A stretch of DNA of 51,552 bases from Roseburia sp. (GTDB lineage: Bacteria; Bacteroidota; Bacteroidia; Bacteroidales; Bacteroidaceae). The notes beneath the pieces were generated by a model. It was given only the letters and a program-made list of their open reading frames with translations. It did not search any database and was not told the origin of the DNA. Position numbers and translations under genes: made by a program. This document shows positions 34,488 to 44,720 of this stretch, piece after piece. Numbering within the stretch: position 1 is the first letter of the stretch; the number at the start of each line of letters is the position of its first letter. The stretch is from NCBI GenBank assembly GCA_023665185.1, contig JAMPEL010000008.1, positions 1 to 51,552 of the forward strand, written 5' to 3'.

Positions 34488-35669
34488 ATGAAAAATTTCA
34501 AGTCTGTCTTGATGGGAACGGCTGCCACTGTAGCCTTTCTTTGTGCATGTAGTCCAAAATCGGAATCAATATCGCAATTGACGGCATCCGGACTCAATTC
34601 GGCTGATTTTGACACACTTTATGTTGATGAAGTGAAAGGTGAGAAAGCTACTGCCCTTTATACTTTGAGAAACTCGAATGGAATGGAGGTTTGTATAACC
34701 AACTTCGGAGGACGTATTGTGTCTATTATGGTGCCTGATAAGAATGGAGAATTGAAAGATGTGGTTCTTGGCTTTGATAATGTGTCGGATTATTTTCCAA
34801 CAAACAACTCTTCTGATTTCGGTGCGGCAATAGGACGTTATGCTAATCGCATCAATCAAGGAGTGATTACTGTGGATGGAGAAACAATCCAGCTTCCACA
34901 AAATAATTTTGGACATTGTTTGCATGGAGGCCCTTCCGGATGGCAGTATCAGGTATATGACGCAAATCTTGCGGATAGCACAAAACTTGAACTGACAATG
35001 GTTTCTCCGGATGGTGATAATAACTTCCCGGGAGAGGTGACGGCAAAGGTCACTTATTCTTTGACAGATGATAATGCAATAGAGATTAATTATGAGGGAA
35101 CAACGACTAAAACGACTGTTCTTAATATGACAAATCACTCTTATTTTAATTTGAGTGGCGATCCTACTAACTCTATAGCTGATGAAATATTGACAATCAA
35201 TGCGGATTATTATACTCCGGTAGATACAACCTTTATGACAACAGGAGAAATTGCGTCAGTTGAAGGTACTACATTTGATTTCCGTTCGCCAAAAGTTATT
35301 GGTACTGATTTTGGAACAGAGTTGGGTGCTGAACTTGAGGCTGCACGTGGAGGCTATGATCATAACTGGGTTCTCAATACGAAAGGTGATGCAGCGCAGG
35401 TGGCTGTGAAACTTGTAGACCCAAAATCTGGTATTTGTCTTGAGGTTTATACAAACGAACCGGGTATTCAGGTGTACACAGGCAATTTCCTTGATGGTAC
35501 ACTTACTGGTAAGAATGGTATTACATATAATAAGCAGGCTGCTATCTGTCTTGAAAGCCAGAAGTATCCGGATTCTCCAAATAAACAATGGAAGGAGTCT
35601 AATGCTTGGCTTAATCCGGGAGAGACTTACAACAGCTATTGTAAATTCAAATTTTCAGTAGAAGAATAA
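34488..35669 (+). CDS. Aldose 1-epimerase, lipoprotein form (AraM-like)
   Basis: A 393-residue GalM-like epimerase with a type II signal: MKNFKSVLMGTAATVAFLCA-C, Cys 21 in FLCAC. It is therefore predicted to be anchored in the periplasm or outer membrane. The enzyme core is complete: NFGGRIVSIMVPDK, IGRYANRI, HCLHGGPSGWQ, NHSYFNLSG and PGIQVYTGNF. The open frame extends 25 codons upstream, but the signal peptide fixes ATG 34488. It heads a cluster with the symporter and AraR, as in the Bacteroides arabinose locus where the equivalent gene is araM. It would mutarotate sugars arriving in the periplasm before uptake. Confidence 0.88.
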   Translation: MKNFKSVLMGTAATVAFLCACSPKSESISQLTASGLNSADFDTLYVDEVKGEKATALYTLRNSNGMEVCITNFGGRIVSIMVPDKNGELKDVVLGFDNVSDYFPTNNSSDFGAAIGRYANRINQGVITVDGETIQLPQNNFGHCLHGGPSGWQYQVYDANLADSTKLELTMVSPDGDNNFPGEVTAKVTYSLTDDNAIEINYEGTTTKTTVLNMTNHSYFNLSGDPTNSIADEILTINADYYTPVDTTFMTTGEIASVEGTTFDFRSPKVIGTDFGTELGAELEAARGGYDHNWVLNTKGDAAQVAVKLVDPKSGICLEVYTNEPGIQVYTGNFLDGTLTGKNGITYNKQAAICLESQKYPDSPNKQWKESNAWLNPGETYNSYCKFKFSVEE

Positions 35670-35703
35670 ATTAGTTGTTAACATTTAAATACTATCAAAT
35701 CAA

Positions 35704-37380
35704 ATGGAATTTTTAGATTGGCTTGTCATTGCCATATTCTTTGTGGCTTTGGTTGGAATTATTGTTTGGGTCGTTAGACAGAAATCAGATGACTCAGCAG
35801 ATTATTTCTTGGGAGGTAAAGATGCGACTTGGATTGCTATCGGTTCGTCTATCTTTGCTTCAAATATTGGTTCTGAACATCTTATCGGACTTGCCGGTGC
35901 TGGCGCATCAAGTGGTATGGCTATGGCACATTGGGAGATTCAGGGATGGATGATTTTGATTCTTGGTTGGGTCTTTGTGCCTTTTTATACAAGGAGTATG
36001 GTATATACGATGCCTGAATTTTTGGAGCGCCGCTATAATCCGCAGTCACGTACAATCTTGTCACTCATTTCATTGATAAGTTATGTTTTGACTAAAGTAG
36101 CTGTAACTGTTTATGCTGGTGGACTTGTATTCCAGCAGGTTTTTGGCATTGATACACTTTGGGGTATTGACTTCTTCTGGATTGCGGCAATAGGTCTTGT
36201 TGTAATAACAGCTCTTTATACAATCTTCGGAGGTATGAAGTCTGTACTTTATACTTCTGTTCTTCAGACTCCTATTCTTTTGCTTGGTTCTTTGATAATC
36301 CTTGTATTAGGATTGCAGTCATTAGGTGGATGGGATGAGATGATGAAGACATGTAGTGCGGTTACAGTAAATGAATATGGTGATACAATGACCAACCTTA
36401 TTCGTTCTAACAACGATCCGAACTATCCGTGGCTTGGCGCATTAATTGGATCAGCTGTGATAGGTTTCTGGTATTGGTGTACAGACCAGTTTATTGTTCA
36501 GCGTGTTCTTTCAGGAAAAGATGAGAAAGAAGCTCGCCGTGGTACTATATTTGGTGCATATTTGAAGTTGCTTCCTGTATTTTTGTTCCTTATTCCTGGT
36601 ATGATTGCGTTTGCAATGAATCAAAAGGGAGTAACTCTTGACGGAGGTGAGGTGTTTACTCTTTCAACACCTGATGCGGCTTTCCCTACTCTCGTTGCAA
36701 AATTGTTGCCTGCTGGTGTGAAGGGACTTATTGTGTGTGGTATTCTTGCTGCGCTTATGAGTTCTCTTGCTTCATTGTTCAATTCTTCTGCAATGTTGTT
36801 TACAATAGACTTCTACAAGCGTTTCCGTCCAGATACTTCGGAGAAGAAACTTGTGGCTATCGGACAGGTTGCTACAGTAGTGATTGTGCTTCTTGGTATT
36901 CTTTGGATTCCGGTGATGCGTTCTGTTGGTGATGTGTTGTACAACTACTTGCAAGATGTGCAGTCTGTTCTTGCTCCTGGTATTGCGGCTGCATTCCTGT
37001 TGGGTATATGCTGGAAGCGTACTTCTGCTCTTGGAGGTATGTGGGGACTTTTGTCAGGTCTTATTATTGGTCTGACTCGTCTTGGTGCTAAGATTTATTA
37101 TAGCAATGCAGATGCTGCTGATAGTGTATTCAAGTACATTTTCTACGATCTTAACTGGTTGTTCTTCTGTGGTTGGATGCTTCTTGTATGTTGTGTCATT
37201 GTTGTAATAGTAAGTTTGCTTACTCCTGCTCCTTCTGCTGACAAAATTCAGGGACTTGTATTTGGTACATCTACTCCGGAACAGCGTGCCGAAACCCGTG
37301 CAAGCTGGAATAAATGGGATGTTATACATTCTATTATTATCTTAGGATTGACAGCTGCATTCTATATCTATTTTTGGTAA
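35704..37380 (+). CDS. Sodium/sugar symporter, SSS family (AraT-like)
   Basis: A 558-residue member of the SGLT-like sodium:solute symporter family with about fourteen membrane segments. Landmarks are DDSADYFLGGKDATWIAIG, ASNIGSEHLIGLAGAGASSG, YTMPEFLERRY, FGGMKSVLYTSVLQ, and SSLASLFNSSAMLFTIDFYK, which contains the conserved sodium-site serines. Placed between the AraM-like epimerase and AraR, it most likely imports L-arabinose, though galactose is also possible for SGLT-type carriers. The spacing to the epimerase is 34 bases. Confidence 0.88.
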   Translation: MEFLDWLVIAIFFVALVGIIVWVVRQKSDDSADYFLGGKDATWIAIGSSIFASNIGSEHLIGLAGAGASSGMAMAHWEIQGWMILILGWVFVPFYTRSMVYTMPEFLERRYNPQSRTILSLISLISYVLTKVAVTVYAGGLVFQQVFGIDTLWGIDFFWIAAIGLVVITALYTIFGGMKSVLYTSVLQTPILLLGSLIILVLGLQSLGGWDEMMKTCSAVTVNEYGDTMTNLIRSNNDPNYPWLGALIGSAVIGFWYWCTDQFIVQRVLSGKDEKEARRGTIFGAYLKLLPVFLFLIPGMIAFAMNQKGVTLDGGEVFTLSTPDAAFPTLVAKLLPAGVKGLIVCGILAALMSSLASLFNSSAMLFTIDFYKRFRPDTSEKKLVAIGQVATVVIVLLGILWIPVMRSVGDVLYNYLQDVQSVLAPGIAAAFLLGICWKRTSALGGMWGLLSGLIIGLTRLGAKIYYSNADAADSVFKYIFYDLNWLFFCGWMLLVCCVIVVIVSLLTPAPSADKIQGLVFGTSTPEQRAETRASWNKWDVIHSIIILGLTAAFYIYFW

Positions 37381-37420
37381 TTGGCAGTAGCTTTTGTCAG
37401 AGAATACATATTGATAACAA

Positions 37421-38086
37421 ATGAAAGACCTTCAGTCAATGACTTCGTATTATAACATATACCCAAAGTTTCTCGTATCAGTCGATTGCATTATTTTTGG
37501 ATTTTCGGAAGGGACATTGAAACTTCTTATCCAAAAGCGTCCTTATAATCCGGGAAAGGGTATGTGGTCATTGATTGGAGGTTTTGTTGAGCAAAATGAA
37601 AGTATAGACAGTTCCGCACAGCATGTATTGACTAAGTTTACTGGACTTCATAATATATATATGCGGCAACTCGAAACTTTTGGAGAAGTTGAGCGTGATC
37701 CGGGGCAAAGAGTAATTTCTATTGTTTATTATGCGCTTATAAATATGGATAGTTATATCGACCATATTCCAAAGGAGTATGATGCAAAATGGGTTGATAT
37801 AGATAATGTTCCGCCTTTATGTTTTGACCATAACAAAATGGTTGATAAAGCGCGTAAAAAAATTAGTGAGTGCCTGTTGGATGAGCCGATATGCAGTAAT
37901 TTGCTTCCCAGATTTTTCACTTTAAGCCAATTGCAGACATTACATGAGTCTATAATGGGTGTACAGATTGACAAGAGAAATTTCAGAAGAAGTATTGCTG
38001 AAAAAAAATATGTGATAAAAACAGAAATGATAGATAAGGGCAATTCACGCCGTGGAGCTTCGTTGTATGAATTTAGTTCTAAATGA
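37421..38086 (+). CDS. araR: Nudix-type arabinose regulator AraR
   Basis: A 221-residue NrtR-type regulator: an N-terminal Nudix domain (about 10-140) and a C-terminal winged helix (about 150-221). The Nudix box is degenerate. Where hydrolases have G-x5-E-x7-R-E-x-x-E-E, here the sequence is GGFVEQNESIDSSAQHVLTKF, with none of the catalytic R-E-x-x-E-E. So it is a sensor, not a hydrolase. In Bacteroides a Nudix-family AraR controls the arabinose genes and is released by L-arabinose. Its place between the symporter and araD fits that role. A candidate operator is noted at 34392. Confidence 0.88.
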   Translation: MKDLQSMTSYYNIYPKFLVSVDCIIFGFSEGTLKLLIQKRPYNPGKGMWSLIGGFVEQNESIDSSAQHVLTKFTGLHNIYMRQLETFGEVERDPGQRVISIVYYALINMDSYIDHIPKEYDAKWVDIDNVPPLCFDHNKMVDKARKKISECLLDEPICSNLLPRFFTLSQLQTLHESIMGVQIDKRNFRRSIAEKKYVIKTEMIDKGNSRRGASLYEFSSK

Positions 38087-38128
38087 GGTACTTTCAGGTT
38101 TGTGTATTTGCAAAAAATAAAATTCATT

Positions 38129-38824
38129 ATGTTAGAAGAGTTAAAAGAAAAAGTGTTTAAGGCAAATCTTGATTTGGTAAAGCAGGGTTTGGTTATTTTT
38201 ACATGGGGAAATGTTTCTGGTATTGACCGTGAAAAAGGGCTGGTTGTAATTAAGCCGAGTGGGGTAAGTTACGATGATATGAAAGCTTCAGACATGGTTG
38301 TTGTTGAACTTGAGACAGGCAAAGTGGTTGAAGGCGATTTGAATCCTTCATCAGATACTCCAACCCATCTTGTTTTGTATAAGGCATTTCCAAATATACA
38401 GGGTGTAGTACACACTCATTCTACATACGCTACAGCGTGGGCGCAAGCTGGAAAGGATATTCCAAATATTGGTACCACTCATGCTGATTATTTTTATAAG
38501 GACATACCTTGTACAGATGATATGACAGAGGCCGAAGTGAAAGGGCTGTATGAACTTGAAACTGGAAATGTCATTGTTAGACGTTTTGAGGGAATAAATC
38601 CAGATCATACACCAGGTGTTCTTGTGAAGAATCACGGTCCTTTCTCCTGGGGTACAAGCCCAAGCAATGCGGTATATAATGCCAAAGTGATGGAACAATG
38701 TGCAAAAATGGCATTTATTTCGTTTATGGTGAACCCTGAGACAACGATGAATCCGTTACTTATAGAAAAACATTATATGCGTAAGCATGGCCCGAACGCA
38801 TATTATGGACAAAAGAAAAAATGA
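38129..38824 (+). CDS. araD: L-ribulose-5-phosphate 4-epimerase
   Basis: A 231-residue class II aldolase-family epimerase converting L-ribulose 5-phosphate to D-xylulose 5-phosphate. Zinc ligands are visible in [14 protein letters not shown] (two His) and NHGPFSWG (third His). [10 protein letters not shown] near the N-terminus binds the phosphate. ATG 38129 ([10 protein letters not shown]) is chosen over an upstream in-frame start because it matches the family N-terminus. It is 42 bases from both neighbours. Confidence 0.95.
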   Translation: MLEELKEKVFKANLDLVKQGLVIFTWGNVSGIDREKGLVVIKPSGVSYDDMKASDMVVVELETGKVVEGDLNPSSDTPTHLVLYKAFPNIQGVVHTHSTYATAWAQAGKDIPNIGTTHADYFYKDIPCTDDMTEAEVKGLYELETGNVIVRRFEGINPDHTPGVLVKNHGPFSWGTSPSNAVYNAKVMEQCAKMAFISFMVNPETTMNPLLIEKHYMRKHGPNAYYGQKKK

Positions 38825-38865
38825 GACTTTTGATAAAACAGAAACTAATATTAAAATAAAGAACA

Positions 38866-40407
38866 ATGAAAGCTTTTGAAAATTATGAATTGTGGTGGGT
38901 GACTGGTGCACAGTTGCTTTATGGAGGTGACGCTGTAGTTGCAGTAGATGCTCATTCAAAGGAAATGGTTAATGGTCTTAATGAATCAGGAAACATTCCT
39001 GTAAAGGTCATATATAAGGGTACTGCAAACTCAAGCAAGGAAGTGGAGGCTGTGATGAAAGCAGCTAACAATGAGGAGAAATGTATCGGTATTATTACAT
39101 GGATGCATACTTTTTCTCCTGCAAAGATGTGGATTCATGGTTTGCAGCAGTTGAAGAAGCCTCTTCTTCATTTTCATACTCAGTATAATGCAGAAATTCC
39201 ATGGGATACAATGGACATGGATTTCATGAATCTCAACCAGTCTGCTCATGGCGACCGTGAGTTTGGTCATATTTGTACACGTATGCGTATACGTCGTAAG
39301 GTTGTTGTTGGACATTGGAAGGATGAAGAGGCTCAGAAAAAAATAGCTGTGTGGGCACGTGTAGCTGCTGCATGGGCTGATTCTCAGGATATGTTGATTC
39401 TTCGTTTTGGAGACCAGATGAACAATGTGGCTGTTACTGATGGTGACAAGGTTGAGGCTGAGCAACGTATGGGATATCATGTTGATTATACTCCTGTTTC
39501 TGAACTCATGGAGCACTATAAGAAGATTGAGGATACTCAAGTTGATGAGCTTTATACAACTTATTTGAACGAATATGAGCATGATGCAGAACTTGAGGAC
39601 AAGACTTCTGAGGCCGGTCAGAAAGTTTGGAATGCTGCAAAAGCAGAGCTTGCTCTTCGTTCAATTCTTACAGCTAAGGGCGCAAAAGGATTCACTACAA
39701 ACTTTGATGACCTTGGTACTCAGGATATTAACGACCCTAAATTTGTTGGATTTGACCAGATTCCGGGTCTTGCTTCACAGCGTTTGATGGCTGAGGGATA
39801 TGGATTTGGTGCCGAAGGTGATTGGAAGTCGGCTGCTCTCTACCGTACAGTTTGGTTTATGACACAAGGCCTTCCTACTGGTTGCTCTTTCCTTGAAGAC
39901 TATACACTTAATTTTGATGGAGCTAACAGTTCAATTCTTCAGGCACACATGCTTGAAGTATGTCCTCTTATTGCAGAGGAGAAACCACGTCTTGAAGTTC
40001 ATTTCTTGGGCATTGGTATCCGTAAGAGCCAGACAGCTCGCCTTGTATTTACATCTAAGCAGGGTGCTGGTGTTACAGCTACAGTCGTTGACCTCGGCAA
40101 TCGTTTCCGTTTGATTGTAAATGATGTTGAATGTATCAAGTCAAATCCACTTCCAAAACTTCCTGTTGCTTCTGCACTTTGGATTCCGATGCCGAATTTT
40201 GAAGTAGGTGCTGGTGCATGGATTCTTGCCGGTGGTACTCACCACTCTTGTTTCTCTTATGATATTACACCTGAATATTGGGAAGACTATGCAGAAATAG
40301 CAGGTATTGAGATGGTACATATCAATAAAGATACAACTATCTCTAACTTTAAGCAGCAGCTTCGCAATAATGAAGTTTATTACATGTTGAACAAAGCATT
40401 GATGTAA
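38866..40407 (+). CDS. araA: L-arabinose isomerase
   Basis: A 513-residue isomerase converting L-arabinose to L-ribulose. Family motifs are ELWWVTGAQLLYGGDAV at the start, IITWMHTFSPAKMWIHGL, and PLLHFHTQYNAEIPWDTMDMDFMNLNQSAHGDREFG. The metal ligands (two Glu and two His) lie in these and later segments such as HMLEVCPLIAEEKPRLEVH and ILAGGTHHSCFSYD. Length is close to that of the E. coli enzyme. A strong hairpin follows, before the kinase gene. Confidence 0.97.
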   Translation: MKAFENYELWWVTGAQLLYGGDAVVAVDAHSKEMVNGLNESGNIPVKVIYKGTANSSKEVEAVMKAANNEEKCIGIITWMHTFSPAKMWIHGLQQLKKPLLHFHTQYNAEIPWDTMDMDFMNLNQSAHGDREFGHICTRMRIRRKVVVGHWKDEEAQKKIAVWARVAAAWADSQDMLILRFGDQMNNVAVTDGDKVEAEQRMGYHVDYTPVSELMEHYKKIEDTQVDELYTTYLNEYEHDAELEDKTSEAGQKVWNAAKAELALRSILTAKGAKGFTTNFDDLGTQDINDPKFVGFDQIPGLASQRLMAEGYGFGAEGDWKSAALYRTVWFMTQGLPTGCSFLEDYTLNFDGANSSILQAHMLEVCPLIAEEKPRLEVHFLGIGIRKSQTARLVFTSKQGAGVTATVVDLGNRFRLIVNDVECIKSNPLPKLPVASALWIPMPNFEVGAGAWILAGGTHHSCFSYDITPEYWEDYAEIAGIEMVHINKDTTISNFKQQLRNNEVYYMLNKALM

Positions 40408-40422
40408 TCTTTATTCCAGAAT

Positions 40423-40455
40423 AAGGACGCGAATTTTGTATGTATTCGCGTCCTT
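40423..40455 (+). terminator. Hairpin between araA and the kinase gene
   Basis: AAGGACGCGAAT/ATTCGCGTCCTT is a perfect 12-bp stem with a nine-base loop, followed by TTATTGATTTTTTT. It looks like an intrinsic terminator inside the operon and would lower expression downstream of araA. Confidence 0.75.
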
Positions 40456-40494
40456 TTATTGATTTTTTTCTTAATATAAAACTGGTGCTTTCAA

Positions 40495-42093
40495 ATGAAT
40501 TTAGATGCAAAATCAACAATTGAAGCAGGAAAAGCTATTCTTGGTATAGAGTTTGGTTCTACCAGAATAAAGGCTGTTTTGATTGACCAAGAAAATAAAC
40601 CTATAGCTCAAGGTAGTCACGAGTGGGAAAATCAGCTTGTGGACGGACTTTGGACTTACAGTGTTGAGGCTGTTTGGTACGGACTTCAAGATTGTTATGC
40701 TAATCTTCGCGCAAACGTCAAGAAACTCTATGATACAGAGATTGAAGTGTTGGCTGCAATTGGTATCAGTGCAATGATGCATGGATATATGGCTTTCAAT
40801 AAAGAAGAGGAAATTCTTGTACCTTTCAGAACATGGAGAAATACTAATACAGCAAAGGCTGCCGCAGAATTGTCTGAGCTTTTTGTTTATAATATTCCAT
40901 TGAGATGGAGTATTTCTCATTTATATCAGGCTATACTGGATAATGAAGAGCATGTAAAGGATATTGACTACCTGACAACACTTGCCGGCTTTGTACATTG
41001 GCAAATTACTGGTAAGAAAGTTCTTGGTGTAGGCGATGCTTCTGGTATGATTCCTGTTGATCCGGTAACGAAAACTTATTCGGCTGAAATGGTTGATAAG
41101 TTTGACAAGCTTGTAGCACCTAAGGGCTTTGATTGGAAACTTCTTGATATTCTTCCTGAAGTGTTGCTTGCAGGTGAGAATGCAGGATTTCTTACAGCCG
41201 AAGGTGCGAAAAAACTTGATGTGTCTGGCCATCTTCAACCAGGTATTCCTGTTTGTCCTCCAGAAGGTGATGCAGGTACTGGTATGGTTGCCACTAACGC
41301 AGTCAAACAGCGTACAGGAAATGTATCAGCTGGAACATCATCTTTCTCAATGATTGTGCTGGAGAAAGAATTGTCTAAGCCGTATGAGATGATAGATATG
41401 GTTACTACTCCTGATGGTAGTTTGGTGGCTATGGTTCATTGCAATAACTGCACATCTGATTTGAATGCTTGGGTAAGTTTGTTTAGAGAGTATCAAGAAC
41501 TTCTTGGTGTGCCTGTAGACATGAATGAGGTTTATGGAAAGCTTTACAACAATGCTCTGAAAGGCGATGCCGACTGTGGTGGATTGATTTCTTATAATTA
41601 TATTTCAGGTGAACCTGTGACAGGACTTGCAGAAGGCAGACCGTTGTTTGTACGTTCTGCAAATGACAAATTCAACTTGGCTAATTTTATGCGTGCGCAT
41701 CTTTATGCGTCAGTAGGTGTTCTGAAGATTGGCAACGATATTCTTTTGAAAGAAGAGCAAGTGAAAGTTGATAGAATTACAGGTCATGGCGGATTGTTTA
41801 AGACAAAAGGAGTAGGGCAGAGAGTGCTTGCCGCTGCAATCAATTCACCGATTTCTGTCATGGAGACAGCCGGTGAAGGAGGTGCATGGGGTATAGCTTT
41901 GCTTGGTTCTTATCTTGTGAATAATAAGGAGAAGCTTTCACTTGCTGATTTCTTGGAAAAGACAGTTTTTGCAGGCGAAGTTGGTGTTGAGGTTTCGCCG
42001 ACTGCAGAAGAAGTGGCAGGCTTTAATGCTTACATTGAGAACTATAAAACAGGTCTGGCTATAGAGGAAGCTGCTGTTAAGTTCAAGAAATAA
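40495..42093 (+). CDS. araB: FGGY-family sugar kinase, probable L-ribulokinase
   Basis: A 532-residue ASKHA-fold kinase. The phosphate-1 loop is [16 protein letters not shown] (16-31). [11 protein letters not shown] is the substrate-loop region, GTGMVATNA is the central metal/ATP-binding part, and [10 protein letters not shown] the adenosine-side loop. It differs from the classical E. coli AraB, as is usual in Bacteroides, where this FGGY kinase serves as ribulokinase. It lies between araA and transketolase. Length is typical. Confidence 0.9.
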   Translation: MNLDAKSTIEAGKAILGIEFGSTRIKAVLIDQENKPIAQGSHEWENQLVDGLWTYSVEAVWYGLQDCYANLRANVKKLYDTEIEVLAAIGISAMMHGYMAFNKEEEILVPFRTWRNTNTAKAAAELSELFVYNIPLRWSISHLYQAILDNEEHVKDIDYLTTLAGFVHWQITGKKVLGVGDASGMIPVDPVTKTYSAEMVDKFDKLVAPKGFDWKLLDILPEVLLAGENAGFLTAEGAKKLDVSGHLQPGIPVCPPEGDAGTGMVATNAVKQRTGNVSAGTSSFSMIVLEKELSKPYEMIDMVTTPDGSLVAMVHCNNCTSDLNAWVSLFREYQELLGVPVDMNEVYGKLYNNALKGDADCGGLISYNYISGEPVTGLAEGRPLFVRSANDKFNLANFMRAHLYASVGVLKIGNDILLKEEQVKVDRITGHGGLFKTKGVGQRVLAAAINSPISVMETAGEGGAWGIALLGSYLVNNKEKLSLADFLEKTVFAGEVGVEVSPTAEEVAGFNAYIENYKTGLAIEEAAVKFKK

Positions 42094-42136
42094 CCAAAAG
42101 ACTAAAGTATTAATAATTTACATAAATCATAGTAAT

Positions 42137-44155
42137 ATGGCAAATTCGATTAGCGTGCTCAATCACGCAGCAGATAATATACGTATTCTTGCAGCAGCAG
42201 CTGTAGAAAAGGCAAAATCTGGACACCCGGGCGGTGCAATGGGTGGTGCAGACTTTATCAATGTGTTGTATTCTGAGTTTTTGGAATACGATCCTGAGAA
42301 TCCATCTTGGGCAGGTCGTGACCGTTTCTTCCTTGATCCGGGTCACATGTCTCCTATGCTGTATTCTCAGCTTTGTCTTATAGGAAAGTTTTCACTTGAA
42401 GATCTTCAGCAACTTCGTCAGTGGGGTTCTGTATGTCCAGGACATCCAGAAGTGGACATAGAACGTGGTATAGAAAACACTTCCGGTCCTCTTGGTCAAG
42501 GCCATACTTTTGCAGTTGGTGCAGCTATTGCAGCTAAGTTCCTTGCGGCAAAGACAGGCAATCCTATCTTTGCCAATGAAAAGATTTATGCTTACATTTC
42601 AGATGGTGGCATTGAAGAGGAAATCTCACAAGGTTCAGGACGTATTGCCGGACATCTTGGATTGAACAATCTCATCATGTTCTATGATTCAAACGATATA
42701 CAGCTTTCAACTGAGTGTGCTGAGGTTATGACAGAAGACACAGCCGCAAAGTATAAGGCTTGGAATTGGAATGTGATTGAGATAAACGGTAATGACGCTC
42801 AGGCAATACGCGAGGCCATTACAGCAGCTAAGGCTGAGCAAGATCGTCCGACTCTCATTATAGGTAAATGTATAATGGGTAAAGGTGCTGTCAAGGCTGA
42901 TGGAACTTCTTACGAGCGTAATTGTAAGACACATGGCGCACCTCTTGGTGGCGATGCTTTCAAGAATACAATAGCAAATCTTGGTGGTGACCCTGAGAAT
43001 CCGTTCCAGATTTTTGATGATGTAAAGGAACTGTATGCAAACCGTGCAGAAGAGCTTAAAGGCATTATGGCAAAAAAATATGCTGAAGAAAAGGCATGGG
43101 CTGATGCCAATCCTGAAAAAGCTGCGGAACTCAATAAATGGTTCGCTAATGAGGCACCTGTTGTCAATTGGGATGCTATTGCACAGAAAGAGAATGATGC
43201 TACACGTTCTGCTTCTGCCACAGTGCTTGGCGCACTTGCTGAACAGGTGGAGAATATGGTATGTTCGTCTGCCGACCTTTCAAACTCAGACAAGACTGAT
43301 GGTTTCTTGAAGAAAACTCATGCATTCCTTAAGGGTGATTTCTCCGGTGCCTTTTTCCAGGCTGGTGTTGCTGAGCTTACAATGGCTTGCTGCTGTATTG
43401 GTATGTCGCTTCATGGTGGTGTAATCCCAGCTTGTGGCACATTCTTTGTTTTCTCTGATTATATGAAGCCCGCAGTACGTATGGCTGCGCTTATGCAACT
43501 TCCAGTGAAGTTTATCTGGACTCACGACGCATTCCGCGTAGGTGAGGACGGTCCTACCCACGAACCGGTAGAGCAGGAAGCACAGATTCGTCTTATGGAG
43601 AAACTGAAGAATCATCACGGCAAGAACTCTATGCTTGTACTTCGTCCGGCTGATGCAGACGAGACTACAGCTTGCTGGAAGCTTGCTATGGAGAATACAG
43701 ATACTCCTTCTGCTCTTATTCTTTCTCGTCAGAATATTACTAAGCTTCCTGCCGGTACAGATTATAGTCAGGCTGCAAAGGGTGCTTATATTGTGGCAGG
43801 AGCAGATGAAAATCCGGATGTTATTCTTGTTGCGAGCGGCTCAGAAGTTGCCACTCTTGTTGCTGGAGCTGAACTTCTCCGTAAAGACGGTCTTAGAATC
43901 CGCATTGTAAGCTGCCCTTCAGAAGGTCTTTTCCGCAGCCAGTCAAAGGAATATCAGGAAAGCATACTTCCTACAGGTGCAAAGATTTTCGGTCTCACAG
44001 CCGGTCTTCCTGTCAACCTCGAAGGACTTGTTGGAGCAAACGGAAAAGTATTCGGACTTGAGAGTTTTGGTTTCTCTGCACCTTATAAAGTGCTTGACGA
44101 GAAGCTTGGTTTTACAGCAGAGAATGTGTACAATCAGGTAAAATCAATGTTCTAA
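42137..44155 (+). CDS. tkt: Transketolase
   Basis: A 672-residue thiamine-diphosphate enzyme linking xylulose 5-phosphate from the arabinose route to the pentose-phosphate pathway. Family motifs are KAKSGHPGGAMGGADF, the ThDP region ISDGGIEEEISQGSGRIAG with the Asn at YDSNDIQLST, and HDAFRVGEDGPTHEPVEQ in the second half. The usual G-D-G of the ThDP motif is S-D-G here. The gene is 43 bases from the kinase gene. It is the most 3' of the arabinose genes before a hairpin. Confidence 0.93.
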   Translation: MANSISVLNHAADNIRILAAAAVEKAKSGHPGGAMGGADFINVLYSEFLEYDPENPSWAGRDRFFLDPGHMSPMLYSQLCLIGKFSLEDLQQLRQWGSVCPGHPEVDIERGIENTSGPLGQGHTFAVGAAIAAKFLAAKTGNPIFANEKIYAYISDGGIEEEISQGSGRIAGHLGLNNLIMFYDSNDIQLSTECAEVMTEDTAAKYKAWNWNVIEINGNDAQAIREAITAAKAEQDRPTLIIGKCIMGKGAVKADGTSYERNCKTHGAPLGGDAFKNTIANLGGDPENPFQIFDDVKELYANRAEELKGIMAKKYAEEKAWADANPEKAAELNKWFANEAPVVNWDAIAQKENDATRSASATVLGALAEQVENMVCSSADLSNSDKTDGFLKKTHAFLKGDFSGAFFQAGVAELTMACCCIGMSLHGGVIPACGTFFVFSDYMKPAVRMAALMQLPVKFIWTHDAFRVGEDGPTHEPVEQEAQIRLMEKLKNHHGKNSMLVLRPADADETTACWKLAMENTDTPSALILSRQNITKLPAGTDYSQAAKGAYIVAGADENPDVILVASGSEVATLVAGAELLRKDGLRIRIVSCPSEGLFRSQSKEYQESILPTGAKIFGLTAGLPVNLEGLVGANGKVFGLESFGFSAPYKVLDEKLGFTAENVYNQVKSMF

Positions 44156-44171
44156 ACATATAAATTGATTT

Positions 44172-44211
44172 ACGGATTGCAACCAGAGGCATACTGTACT
44201 TTGGTTGTAGT
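44172..44211 (+). terminator. Hairpin between tkt and rpiB
   Basis: A 14-bp stem allowing two wobble pairs (ACGGATTGCAACCA with TGGTTGTAGTCCGT) and a run of T residues. It is a second likely terminator within the cluster. Confidence 0.7.
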
Positions 44212-44233
44212 CCGTTTTTCTTATTTTTTTATT

Positions 44234-44674
44234 ATGGAAATAAAGAAAGTGGGAATAGCAAGCGATCATGCTGCTTTTCCTCTCAAGCAATTTGTTAAGC
44301 AATATCTTGAAGAAAAGGGTATTGATTATAAAGATTACGGAACTTATTCTGAGGACAGTTGCAATTATGCTGATTATGGCCATGCTCTTGCCAGAGGAAT
44401 TGAAGATGGTGAGGTTTATCCAGGAATTGCCATGTGTGGCAGCGGTGAGGGTATAAGCATGACTCTTAACAAGCATCAGAGCATTCGTGCCGGACTCTGC
44501 TGGATTCCTGAGATTGCTCATCTCATCCGTCAGCACAACAATGCCAATGTGTTGGTTATGCCAGGACGATTCATAGATAACGAGATGGCGCGTAAGATTA
44601 TGGATGAGTTTTTCGCTACTGAGTTTGAAGGAGGGCGTCATCAGGAGCGCATCAATGCAATGCCCGTTGAATAA
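44234..44674 (+). CDS. rpiB: Ribose-5-phosphate isomerase B
   Basis: A 146-residue RpiB/LacAB-type isomerase interconverting ribose 5-phosphate and ribulose 5-phosphate. IASDHAAFPLKQF is the N-terminal signature, MCGSGEGISMT the active-site Cys loop (C-G-[ST]-G), and AHLIRQHNNANVLVMPGR the closing part. ATG 44234 is preferred over an upstream in-frame start because the latter lies in the terminator hairpin. Downstream is the GH35 enzyme, 46 bases away. Confidence 0.93.
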   Translation: MEIKKVGIASDHAAFPLKQFVKQYLEEKGIDYKDYGTYSEDSCNYADYGHALARGIEDGEVYPGIAMCGSGEGISMTLNKHQSIRAGLCWIPEIAHLIRQHNNANVLVMPGRFIDNEMARKIMDEFFATEFEGGRHQERINAMPVE

Positions 44675-44720
44675 GCATTAATCATTTGAATACTTACTTA
44701 AAAAAACAACATTTATATCA

